Assembly (NCBI RefSeq): GCF_003965815.1
Contig: NZ_RXOE01000010.1
Span: 62,001-126,000, forward strand
Reading direction: 5' to 3'
Source of the DNA: Variovorax gossypii
Lineage (GTDB): Bacteria > Pseudomonadota > Gammaproteobacteria > Burkholderiales > Burkholderiaceae_C
DNA: 64,000 nucleotides
How positions within the stretch are numbered: position 1 is the stretch's first letter; every line of letters begins with the position of its first letter. The position numbers were made by a program, and so were the translations under genes. This document shows positions 16,705 to 25,440 of this stretch, one piece after another. The notes below the pieces were generated by a model. That model made no database searches, was not told the origin of the DNA, and saw only the letters and a list, made by a program, of their open reading frames with translations.

Positions 16705-18306
16705 TCAGAGCAGGCTCTCCGGTGTCAGCGGCGCCAGGATCTCGAGCATGGTCCGGTCCCAGAAGCCGGAGTCGGGTTCCTCGGTCAGCACGGTGAGCTT
16801 GCCGGCGTCGTCGCTGACCCATTCGATGCGCGACTCGTTGCTGCCCTCGGCGAAGCGCAGCCTGTAGGCGCCCTGCTGCTTGAGCACGTCGATGAGCTTG
16901 AGCGCCTGCTGCGCCATCTCGGGGCTGCGGATGAAGAGGCCGATCTCGGTGTTGTGCGTTTCTGAGCGCGGGTCGAAATTCATCGAGCCGACGAAAAGAA
17001 TGCGCCGGTCGATCACCGCCGACTTGGCGTGCAGCCTGCCCACCGAGGTGCCGAAGAGCCCCAGCCGCACGCTGCGCCGGGTGCGGTTGGTGCTCAGCTC
17101 GTAGAGGTCGGCGCCCAGCTTGAGCATGTCGGGGCGGTAGCGGCGGTAGGCGGTGTGCACCAGCGGCTCGTCGGTGGCGGCCAGCGAGTTGGTGACCACG
17201 CTGATCTTCACGTTGCGGCCGCGGATCTCGCGCATCACCTCCAGCCCCGAGGGGCCCGGGATCAGGTAGGGCGAGACGATGGTCACGTCCGAGCGCGCGC
17301 GGCGCATCTGCTCGACCACGTTGTAGCGCACGCTGTCCACGTCGAGCAGCGGCACGCCGCCGTAGGAAGCGGTCTTGCCGATCACGCGCTCGGGCGAATC
17401 GGCGTATGCCTCGGCGGTGGTCCAGATCAGGCCGAGCTTGCCCGCGTCCAGGTCTTCCGCCATCGGGCTGTAGCCCAGCAGGTCGTTGGGCGCGGGCCTC
17501 GGCGGCGGCGGCGTGGTGTCGGGGCCGGTGGCGAGCTCGAAGCGTTGCTGCAGCTCCTCGCGCGACAAGGCACTGCTCGCCACCGACTGGATCGGCCGCA
17601 CGTAGACGCTGTTCCAGTACTGGTCGAAGAGACTGCCCAGCCGGGGGATGAGCGCGCCTGTGACGAAGGTATCGAGGTCGATGAAGTTCTCGCCCGCGGT
17701 GCGCCTGAAGTACTGGTTGCCGATGTTGCGCCCGCCCGCGACCGCCATCGCGCCGTCGGCGATGAACAGCTTGTTGTGCATGCGGCGGTTGACGCGGCTG
17801 AAGTCGAAGAGCGAGGCGGTGAAGCGCTTCAGCAGGCTGCCGCGGCCGGCCGGGAACGGGTTGAACAGCCGCAGCTCCACGTTGGGCGTGGCAGCGAGGC
17901 CGAGCAGCAGCTCGTCTTCGCCGGAGGTGTAGAGGTCGTCCATCAGCAGCCGCACGCGCACGCCGCGCAAGGCGGCGTCGCGCAGGGTGCGCAGCAGGTA
18001 GCGGCCGGTCTCGTCGTTCTCGATCTGGTAGTACTGCACGTCGAGCGTGCGCTGGGCGCGGCGGGCCAGCTGGATGCGGGTGTCGAAGGCGAAATCGCCG
18101 CCGGGCATCAGGCGGAAGCCGCTCAGGTCGGGGTCGGGCTGGGAAGCCAGCGCGATCTTGCCGAGGGCGGTGTCGGCCGAGACGGCCATGGCCCTGGTGG
18201 GCGTGCGCGGCGCCTCGTCGGGCAGCGTGGCGCAGCCTGCGAACAGCAGCACCGCCACCATGGCGAAGACCCAATGCCCACAGCGCGACATCAGGCCCCG
18301 GCTCAT
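16705..18306 (-). CDS. Phospholipase D-family lipoprotein (cardiolipin synthase-like)
   Basis: A 533-residue protein with a lipobox (VLLFAGCATLPD) and two HKD motifs: HNKLFIADGAMAVAGGRNIGNQY (about residue 180) and HAKSAVIDRRILFVGSMNFDPRSETHNTEIG (about residue 430). Two HKDs form one active site for phosphatidyl transfer or hydrolysis, so it is probably a periplasm-facing cardiolipin synthase or phospholipase. The first start (18306) and a second at MSRCGHW are both possible. It begins 13 bp after the rpoN stop on the same strand, where hpf is usual in this group. Confidence 0.88.
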   Translation of the reverse strand: MSRGLMSRCGHWVFAMVAVLLFAGCATLPDEAPRTPTRAMAVSADTALGKIALASQPDPDLSGFRLMPGGDFAFDTRIQLARRAQRTLDVQYYQIENDETGRYLLRTLRDAALRGVRVRLLMDDLYTSGEDELLLGLAATPNVELRLFNPFPAGRGSLLKRFTASLFDFSRVNRRMHNKLFIADGAMAVAGGRNIGNQYFRRTAGENFIDLDTFVTGALIPRLGSLFDQYWNSVYVRPIQSVASSALSREELQQRFELATGPDTTPPPPRPAPNDLLGYSPMAEDLDAGKLGLIWTTAEAYADSPERVIGKTASYGGVPLLDVDSVRYNVVEQMRRARSDVTIVSPYLIPGPSGLEVMREIRGRNVKISVVTNSLAATDEPLVHTAYRRYRPDMLKLGADLYELSTNRTRRSVRLGLFGTSVGRLHAKSAVIDRRILFVGSMNFDPRSETHNTEIGLFIRSPEMAQQALKLIDVLKQQGAYRLRFAEGSNESRIEWVSDDAGKLTVLTEEPDSGFWDRTMLEILAPLTPESLL

Positions 18307-18319
18307 CGGCGGTGTCTTT

Positions 18320-19930
18320 CTACAGGGCTTTGCGCAGGTTGGCGGGCGCGATGCGAAGCGCCTCGCGGTACTTGGCGACGGTACGGCGCGCGCACTCGAT
18401 GCCCTGTTCCTTCAGCATCTCGGAGATCTGGCTGTCCGACAGCGGCTTCTTCACGCTCTCGGAGCCGACGAACTGCTTGATGAGCGCGCGCACCGCGGTG
18501 CTCGACGCATTGCCGCCGGTCTCGGTGCCCAGCGCCGAGCCGAAGAAGTACTTGAGCTCGACCGTGCCGAAGGGCGTGGCCATGTACTTGGCGGTGGTCA
18601 CGCGCGAGATGGTCGACTCGTGCAGGCCCAGCTCGTCGGCGATCTCGCGCAGCACCAGCGGGCGCATGGCCAGCTCGCCGTGCACGAAGTAGCTCTTCTG
18701 CCGCTCGACGATGGCGTTGCTCACGCGCAGGATGGTGTCGAAGCGCTGCTGGATGTTCTTGATGAACCAGCGCGCCTCCTGCAGCCGCTGCGACAGCGCC
18801 TGGCTGCCCTCGCCCTTGTGCGACTTGAGCGCGCCGGCGTAGATGTCGTGCACGCGCAGGCGCGGCATCACCTCGGGGTTGAGCATGACGCGGAACTTCA
18901 CGTTCGTGCCGCGCCCGGTCTTGGTGACGATCACGTCGGGAATGATGATGTTGCGCTCGACGTCGACGAAGCTGCGGCCCGGCTTGGGCTCCAGCCGCGC
19001 GATGATCTGCAGCGCCGAGCGCACCAGGTCCTCGTTGCTGCGGGTGAGCGTGGCCAGGCGCTTGAAGTCGCGGCGCGCGAGCAGCTCCATCGGCTGCTTG
19101 CAGATGGCGATGGCGGTCTTGCGGACCTGCTCCTCTTCCTCGGTCTCGTCCTCGCTGGCCATGGCGCGCAGCTGGATGCTCAGGCATTCGCCCAGGTCGC
19201 GCGCGCCGACGCCGGCGGGCTCCAGGCTCTGCAGCAGGCCGAGCGCCACCTGGAAGTGGTGCACCAGGTCGTCGAACTGGTCGTTGTCGTCGCCGGCCAG
19301 GCCCGAGGCCAGGGCGGGCAGCGAGTCTTCGAGGTAGCCGTCGTCGTTGAGCGACTCGATCAGGAAGCGCAGCGCGGCGCTGTCGTTCTCGTCGAGGCGC
19401 AGGCTCAGCGCCTGGCGATGCAGGAAGGACTGCAGCGACTCCTGGCTGCGCGCGAGCTCGGTGGCGTCGGCGCGCTCGTCGTCGCCCAGGTTGTTCTGGC
19501 GCGCGGGCGCGTCGCTGCCCCATTCGCTGTCGTCGGGCGCCATGTCGACGGTGCCGTCGCCTTCCCAGTCGGGCTCGCGCTCGGAGATGTCGGCGGCGGG
19601 GCCGTCGGTGTCGGCCGTGCTGGTGACGGTTTCGGTGGAAGCAGTGGAGGCGCTGCTGGCGGCCGGCGAAGCGAAGTCGCCCTCGCCGTCCCCGCCTTCA
19701 CCACCATCACCGCCTTCATCGCGCGGAACCGGGGCATCGGCCGTGTCGAGCCCGAATTCCTCGCGCGCCGCTTCTTCCGCGGTGCGCTCGAGGAACGGGT
19801 TCTCGTCGAGCATCTGCTCCACCTCCTGGCTCAGTTCGAGCGTGGAGAGTTGAAGCAGCCTGATCGACTGCTGCAGCTGTGGCGTCAGCGCCAGATGCTG
19901 CGAAACGCGAAGGGACAGCCCTTGCTTCAT
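18320..19930 (-). CDS. rpoN: RNA polymerase sigma-54 factor
   Basis: 536 residues. Region I is glutamine/leucine-rich (LSLRVSQHLALTPQLQQS) and contacts activators. An acidic linker (about residues 60-160, Glu/Asp/Gly-rich) is followed by the core-binding and HTH domains, and the RpoN box is seen as ARRTVAKYREALRI near the C-terminus. It directs transcription from -24/-12 promoters with AAA+ activators. It lies 21 bp after lptB, the typical lptA-lptB-rpoN order. Confidence 0.97.
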   Translation of the reverse strand: MKQGLSLRVSQHLALTPQLQQSIRLLQLSTLELSQEVEQMLDENPFLERTAEEAAREEFGLDTADAPVPRDEGGDGGEGGDGEGDFASPAASSASTASTETVTSTADTDGPAADISEREPDWEGDGTVDMAPDDSEWGSDAPARQNNLGDDERADATELARSQESLQSFLHRQALSLRLDENDSAALRFLIESLNDDGYLEDSLPALASGLAGDDNDQFDDLVHHFQVALGLLQSLEPAGVGARDLGECLSIQLRAMASEDETEEEEQVRKTAIAICKQPMELLARRDFKRLATLTRSNEDLVRSALQIIARLEPKPGRSFVDVERNIIIPDVIVTKTGRGTNVKFRVMLNPEVMPRLRVHDIYAGALKSHKGEGSQALSQRLQEARWFIKNIQQRFDTILRVSNAIVERQKSYFVHGELAMRPLVLREIADELGLHESTISRVTTAKYMATPFGTVELKYFFGSALGTETGGNASSTAVRALIKQFVGSESVKKPLSDSQISEMLKEQGIECARRTVAKYREALRIAPANLRKAL

Positions 19931-19951
19931 GGTGGAAACCGCCCCCGCGCC

Positions 19952-20742
<791 letters not shown>

Positions 20743-20746
<4 letters not shown>

Positions 20747-21462
20747 TTGCGGATATCTCCCTGGTCACTACCGAGCGTGGTGCTCTGGCGCAGGCCCTTG
20801 CCGGGTGCCGGGGTGGGCGCCGGCGGCGCTGCCTTCGCACCACCGGCCGGGGCCGAGGCGCCGGCCGCAGGGGCTGTGGCGGCCTTGGGGGTCAGGATGG
20901 TCCTGACGCGCCCGCCCGGAGCCGAGGCGTTGACGGCGGTATTCGGCGGCACGGTGGAACCGTTGACGGTGTAGGTGTCGTTGCTCTGGTCGTAGACGAT
21001 CAGCGCGCCCTGGCTCTCGTCGTTCGGCGTGGCGCCCAGCAGCCGGCGCATGGTGGCATTGCGGATGAACTTGACGTTGTCGGCGCGGCTGTCGTACTCG
21101 ATCACTTCCGACTCGCCCTCGATCCACTCGTCGGGCGCGTTGCGCTTCTGCTTGTAGTAGGCCCGCTTGCCGGGTGCCGCCGTGACCACGCCGTACTGGT
21201 AGCCCTCGGCGTCCTGGCGCACGTCCAGCCGCGCGCCGCGGATGATGATCGTGCCCTTTGTCACCAAAACGTTGCCGGTGAACACGCTGGTCTGCTTCAG
21301 GTCGTCGTAGCGCATCGCGTCCGACTCGATGTTCATCGGCTTGGAGCGGTCGGCGGTCTCGGCCAGGGCACCCGAGGCGAAGCCGGCCAGCAACAGCGCG
21401 CCGGCAGCCAGCCGGCTGACGCGACGAAGGAAGGGGGTGGTGGGGTAAGAGTGCAATGTCAT
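20743..21462 (-). CDS. lptA: LPS transport periplasmic protein LptA
   Basis: 239 residues. A signal peptide (ending GFASGALA) is followed by the OstA/LptA beta-jellyroll (KPMNIESDAMRYDDLKQTSVF, GNVLVTKGTIIIRGARLDV). A C-terminal Ala/Pro-rich tail of about 60 residues is longer than in E. coli LptA. It bridges the inner and outer membrane LPS machinery. I chose the ATG at 21462; an upstream in-frame ATG would add 18 residues before the signal peptide. lptC, usually just upstream, is not here: the neighbour is a dsbA gene closed by a terminator. Confidence 0.93.
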
Positions 21463-21523
21463 AGAGGCACGAAACTTGCTCGGCATTGTATGCGTCTGAG
21501 TGCTTCTGCCCCGCACGCACAGA

Positions 21524-21548
21524 TGAAAAAGCCCGCCTAGGCGGGCTT
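21524..21548 (-). terminator. Intrinsic terminator after dsbA
   Basis: A perfect 20-bp palindrome, aagcccgcctaggcgggctt (21529-21548), is followed on the minus strand by a run of five T. It lies 46 bp after the dsbA stop and insulates the lptA promoter. Confidence 0.9.
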
Positions 21549-21594
21549 GACTTTCGCTCTGGTTTGCTACCAGAAACAGCGTGAATCCAAGGGC

Positions 21595-22242
21595 TCAGCC
21601 CTTCTTTGCTTCGCCGATCAAATAGTTCACGACCTGAAGTACTTTGGTCATGTTGCCGGCGGTCTCGCCGTCCACGTACCAGCGGCCTGCCACGGCCATC
21701 GCGGGCACGCCGGCCACCTTGTAGGCGTCGGTCAGCTGCGAGGCGCGCTTGGCCTTGCTGGCCACGCCGAAGGAGGTGAAGGTTTCCTTGAACTTGGCGG
21801 CATCCAGGCCGTTGGCGGTGGCCCAGGCAATGATGTTGGCGTCGCCGTTCACGTTCTGGCGCTGGGCGTGGATCGCGTTGAACACCTTCGGCTGGTATTC
21901 GTCGACCTTGCCCATGGCTTCGAGCGTGTAGTACAGGCGCTGCTTGGCCTCGACGTCGTTGCCCACGAAGGGAACGGGGATGCGGCGGAAGGCGACTTCC
22001 TTCGGCACCGTCTTGATCCAGGCTTCCAGCGACGGCTCGAAGTCGTTGCAGTGCGGGCAGTTGTACGAGAAGAACTCGACCACCTCGATCTTGCCGGCGG
22101 GCGCGTCGACCGGCACCCGCTTGTCGAGCACCAGGTACTCGGAGCCGGCCTTGGGCACGCGCGCCTGGGCGTGTGCCGGGTTGGCGGCCAGGGACAGCAG
22201 TCCGAGCGAAGTGGCGGCCAGCGAAAAGTCACGACGTTTCAT
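21595..22242 (-). CDS. dsbA: Thiol:disulfide interchange protein DsbA
   Basis: 215 residues. A signal peptide (MKRRDFSLAATSLGLLSLAANPAHA) is followed by a thioredoxin fold with active site FFSYNCPHCNDFEP (CPHC) and the cis-proline loop GVPAMAV near the C-terminus. It introduces disulfides into exported proteins. The start at 22242 fits the signal peptide. It is the third gene of an argS-SPOR-dsbA run and ends in a strong terminator. Confidence 0.95.
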   Translation of the reverse strand: MKRRDFSLAATSLGLLSLAANPAHAQARVPKAGSEYLVLDKRVPVDAPAGKIEVVEFFSYNCPHCNDFEPSLEAWIKTVPKEVAFRRIPVPFVGNDVEAKQRLYYTLEAMGKVDEYQPKVFNAIHAQRQNVNGDANIIAWATANGLDAAKFKETFTSFGVASKAKRASQLTDAYKVAGVPAMAVAGRWYVDGETAGNMTKVLQVVNYLIGEAKKG

Positions 22243-22398
22243 TGAAAGAGCTCTCCAGTTATTACGGCAGACTGAGCCGGCGCGCGGCGGGGAGTTCCCC
22301 CGCATCCGGCGCGCCCGAGGCTGTGGATGGTGGCGGCAAACGCCGCGCTGCGAAGCTTAGGGGCTATTCGTGTCGGTTGCCGGCCGGATGGCGTCCGG

Positions 22399-23169
22399 TC
22401 AGCGCTGCACGCGGACCAGCGCCGAATCCATGCCGCCGCCGTCGAGCCGCTCCTTCAGGCGGTCGGCGTCGTCCTTCTTGTTGAAGGGGCCGGCACGCAC
22501 GCGATACACGGTGCGGCCCGCCTGCTCGCGCTCGGTGACCTTGGCCTCGACGCCCATCAGCGACAGCTTGGCGCGCTGCGCCTCGGCGTCCTCGGTGGTG
22601 CGGAAGGCGCCGGCCTGCACGAAGTACATGAACGGATCGGGGCCGGAACTGCTGCCGGCGTTGCTGCCGCTGCTCGGCGCGGCCGACGCGGTGGTCGTGC
22701 TACCGGAGCCCGAGACGCTGCCCGAGCGAGCGCGGGCCAGGTCGCCCAGCGGATCGTTCGACGGCGGCAGGGCGTTGGCCTCGGCCGGCACCGGCGCGGG
22801 GCGCGGCTTGGGCGCCACCACCACGGGCACCGGCGGCGCGGTGTTGGGCGAAGCGGTGGCCGGGGCCGCGGCGGCGTTGCCGGAGGCCGGCTCGCCGGTG
22901 ATGGGGTTGACCGGGCCGGTCGGAGCGGCCGGGGCCGCCGGCTTGGGAGCGCCTGCCTTGCCGGCCAGCGGCGCGTTCGGGTCCCAGTCGCGGTTCTTGC
23001 GGGCTTCGGCCTCGTCCTGCTCGGCGCCGCCGCGCTGCGTCTTGGTCACGAACGGGATCGGCACCTTGGTCACGTAGACCGCGATGCCCAGCGCGACGCC
23101 CAGGCCGAGCACCAGCCCGATGATCAGGCCGATGACGATGTTGCCGCGTTGACTTCTTGTCTTCTTCAT
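22399..23169 (-). CDS. SPOR-domain membrane protein
   Basis: 256 residues. A short basic N-terminus and one transmembrane helix (IVIGLIIGLVLGLGVALGIAV) are followed by a long Pro/Ala-rich periplasmic linker. A C-terminal SPOR domain (MYFVQAGAFRTTEDAEAQRAKL, TVYRVRAGPF) binds denuded glycan strands at the division septum. The layout is that of FtsN-like proteins, but it lacks other FtsN hallmarks I can see. It starts 11 bp after argS. Confidence 0.9.
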   Translation of the reverse strand: MKKTRSQRGNIVIGLIIGLVLGLGVALGIAVYVTKVPIPFVTKTQRGGAEQDEAEARKNRDWDPNAPLAGKAGAPKPAAPAAPTGPVNPITGEPASGNAAAAPATASPNTAPPVPVVVAPKPRPAPVPAEANALPPSNDPLGDLARARSGSVSGSGSTTTASAAPSSGSNAGSSSGPDPFMYFVQAGAFRTTEDAEAQRAKLSLMGVEAKVTEREQAGRTVYRVRAGPFNKKDDADRLKERLDGGGMDSALVRVQR

Positions 23170-23180
23170 GGTGAGGGAGT

Positions 23181-24866
23181 TCACATCTTGCTCGGCGCAC
23201 TGACGCCGAGAATCGCGAGGCCATTGTGCAGCACCTGCGCGGTCGCGGCGACCAGCGCCAGGCGGGCCAGTTTCACCTTTTCGTCGTCGACCAGGATGCG
23301 CTCGGCGTCGTAGTAGCTGTGGTAGCTGGCGGCCAGCTCGCGCAGGTAGAAGGTGACATCGTGCGGGGCGAAGTCCTTCGAGGCGGCGGTCAGCATGGCC
23401 GGGTACTTGGCCAGCAGCAGCATCAGCGCCTGGGCGGCCGGGCTCTCCAGCGGCGACAGGTCGACGTCCTTGAGCGCGGCCGTGTCGCCGCCCCAGCCGG
23501 CCAGCACCGAGCAGATGCGCGCGTGGGCGTACTGCACGTAGTAGACCGGGTTGTCGTTGTTCTTCGTCACCGCGAGGTCGACGTCGAAGGTGTACTCGGT
23601 ATCGGGCTTGCGGCTCAGCAGGAAGAAGCGCACCGCATCGGTGCTGGTCCACTCGATCAGGTCGCGCAGCGTGACGTAGCTGCCGGCGCGCTTGCTGATC
23701 TTGACCTCCTCGCCGCCCTTCATCACGCGCACCATGGTGTGCAGCACGTAGTCGGGGTAGCCCTCGGGAATGCCTTCGCCGGCGGCCTGCAGGCCGGCGC
23801 GCACGCGGGCGATGGTGCCGTGGTGGTCGGTGCCCTGGATGTTGATGACCTTGTGGAAGCCGCGCTCCCACTTGGCGATGTGATACGCGACGTCGGGCAC
23901 GAAGTACGTGTACGTGCCGTCCTGCTTCTTCATCACGCGGTCCTTGTCGTCGCCGTAGTCGGTCGACCTCAGCCACAGCGCGCCGTCCTGCTCGTAGGTC
24001 TTGCCGGCGGCCACGAGCTTGCGCACCGCATCCTCGACGCGGCCGCTGGTGTAGAGGCTGGACTCCAGGTAGTACTGGTCGAAACGCACGCGGAAGGCCT
24101 GCAGGTCCAGGTCCTGCTCGCGGCGCAGGTAGGCCACGGCGAACTCGCGGATGGCGTCGATGTCCTCGATGTCGCCGCTGGCGGTGACTTCGCGGTCTTC
24201 CGACTTGACGGTCTTCTTCGCCTTGAAGTCGGCCGCGATGTCGGCGATGTAGTCGCCGTTGTATGCAGGCGCCTTCTCGCCGCTGGGCCATTCGGCGTCG
24301 CCGGGCTTGAAGCCGCGCGCGCGCAGTTGCGTGCTGTTGGCCAGCGTCTGGATCTGCACGCCGGCGTCGTTGTAGTAGTACTCGCGCCACACGCTCTCGC
24401 CCTGCGAGGCGCGCAGGTTGCAGATGGCGTCGCCGAGCGCGGCCTGGCGGCCGTGGCCCACATGCAGCGGACCGGTCGGGTTGGCCGAGACGAACTCGAC
24501 CAGCACCTTCTCGCCGGTGGCCGGCTGTTGGCCGAAAGTATTCCCGGCCGACAGCACCTCGCGCACGATCTGCTGCTTGGCGGCAGTCTTCAGGCGGATG
24601 TTGAGGAAGCCGGGCCCGGCGATCTCGATGGCGTCGACCCACTGGGCGAACGCGGGGGTGGCGAGCAGCGCGGCGCTCAGTTCCTCGCCCAGGTCGCGGG
24701 GCTTGCGCCCCAGCGGCTTGGCGAGCTGCATCGCTGCCGTGCAGGCGAAATCGCCGTGCGCGGCCATCTTGGGCGACTCGAACGCGGCCTTGGAGCCGGC
24801 GCCGGGCGAGAGGGATTCGAGCGTGTTCGCGAGCGCCGCGAGCAGCTCCTGTTTGACCAATAGCAT
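23181..24866 (-). CDS. argS: Arginyl-tRNA synthetase
   Basis: 561 residues, class I synthetase. The HIGH-type motif is in NPTGPLHVGHGRQAALGD (about residue 130) and the KMSKS equivalent is VKISKRAGSYVTL. An N-terminal additional domain and a C-terminal anticodon-binding helical domain are present, and length is normal. It charges tRNA-Arg. It is first in the minus-strand run with the SPOR and dsbA genes. Confidence 0.97.
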   Translation of the reverse strand: MLLVKQELLAALANTLESLSPGAGSKAAFESPKMAAHGDFACTAAMQLAKPLGRKPRDLGEELSAALLATPAFAQWVDAIEIAGPGFLNIRLKTAAKQQIVREVLSAGNTFGQQPATGEKVLVEFVSANPTGPLHVGHGRQAALGDAICNLRASQGESVWREYYYNDAGVQIQTLANSTQLRARGFKPGDAEWPSGEKAPAYNGDYIADIAADFKAKKTVKSEDREVTASGDIEDIDAIREFAVAYLRREQDLDLQAFRVRFDQYYLESSLYTSGRVEDAVRKLVAAGKTYEQDGALWLRSTDYGDDKDRVMKKQDGTYTYFVPDVAYHIAKWERGFHKVINIQGTDHHGTIARVRAGLQAAGEGIPEGYPDYVLHTMVRVMKGGEEVKISKRAGSYVTLRDLIEWTSTDAVRFFLLSRKPDTEYTFDVDLAVTKNNDNPVYYVQYAHARICSVLAGWGGDTAALKDVDLSPLESPAAQALMLLLAKYPAMLTAASKDFAPHDVTFYLRELAASYHSYYDAERILVDDEKVKLARLALVAATAQVLHNGLAILGVSAPSKM

Positions 24867-24997
24867 CCGGAAATTTTACCGGGGGCAAACCCGGGCGCTG
24901 TTGACGATGGTCATCCGATCGTTGCCTTGGCCCGTTACGATGGTCGGCCCCGAGGCGGGGAACCTGTCACAACTCAACCTAGCGAGGACATATCACC

Positions 24998-25342
24998 ATG
25001 AAGAAGCTCCTTTCCCTGGTCGCACTGGGCATCTGCCTTTCCTTCGGCGCAGCCCAGGCTCAAGACAAGGCTCCCGCACCCGCTGCAGCCCCCGCCGCTG
25101 CCGCCCCTGCCGCAACAGCCCCCGCCGCCGGCGCGAGCTGCGAAGCCAAGGCCGTGGACAAGAACGGCAAGGCCCTGGCCGGCGCCGCCAAGGCCAGCTC
25201 CATCAAGAAGTGCGAGAAGGAAACCAAGGCCGCGGCCGCTCCCGCCTGCGCCGCCAAGGCCGTGGACAAGAACGGCAAGCCGCTGGCCGGCGCCGCCAAG
25301 AACAGCTTCATCAAGAAGTGCGAGAAGGACGCCAAGGCCTGA
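24998..25342 (+). CDS. PsiF-repeat exported protein
   Basis: 114 residues. A signal peptide (MKKLLSLVALGICLSFGAAQA) and an Ala/Pro-rich spacer precede two PsiF repeats, each of the form C-xx-KA-x-DKNGKxLAGAAK-xx-SxIKKC. The two repeats are close copies in protein and DNA (about 25140-25210 and 25245-25325), implying internal duplication. PsiF is named for phosphate-starvation induction in E. coli; its activity is unknown. A Shine-Dalgarno-like gaggac lies before the ATG, and a terminator follows. Confidence 0.88.
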   Translation: MKKLLSLVALGICLSFGAAQAQDKAPAPAAAPAAAAPAATAPAAGASCEAKAVDKNGKALAGAAKASSIKKCEKETKAAAAPACAAKAVDKNGKPLAGAAKNSFIKKCEKDAKA

Positions 25343-25390
25343 AGCCATGGCGCGTCGGTGCATCGAAGCACCGGCCTTCGAGAAGAACGA

Positions 25391-25418
25391 GGCCCGCAGC
25401 GTGCGGGTCTTTTCTTTT
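25391..25418 (+). terminator. Intrinsic terminator after the psiF-like gene
   Basis: The stem gcccgca/tgcgggt around a gcg loop is followed by tcttttctttt. It lies about 50 bp after the PsiF-repeat gene and before the convergent spermidine-synthase-like gene. Confidence 0.85.
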
Positions 25419-25440
25419 GGCGTGACCGTGCCGCCGTGCG

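Noticed and set aside
25140..25325. Direct repeats considered as a CRISPR-like array or insertion duplication
   Set aside because: They encode the two PsiF repeats in frame; there are only two units with no spacers.
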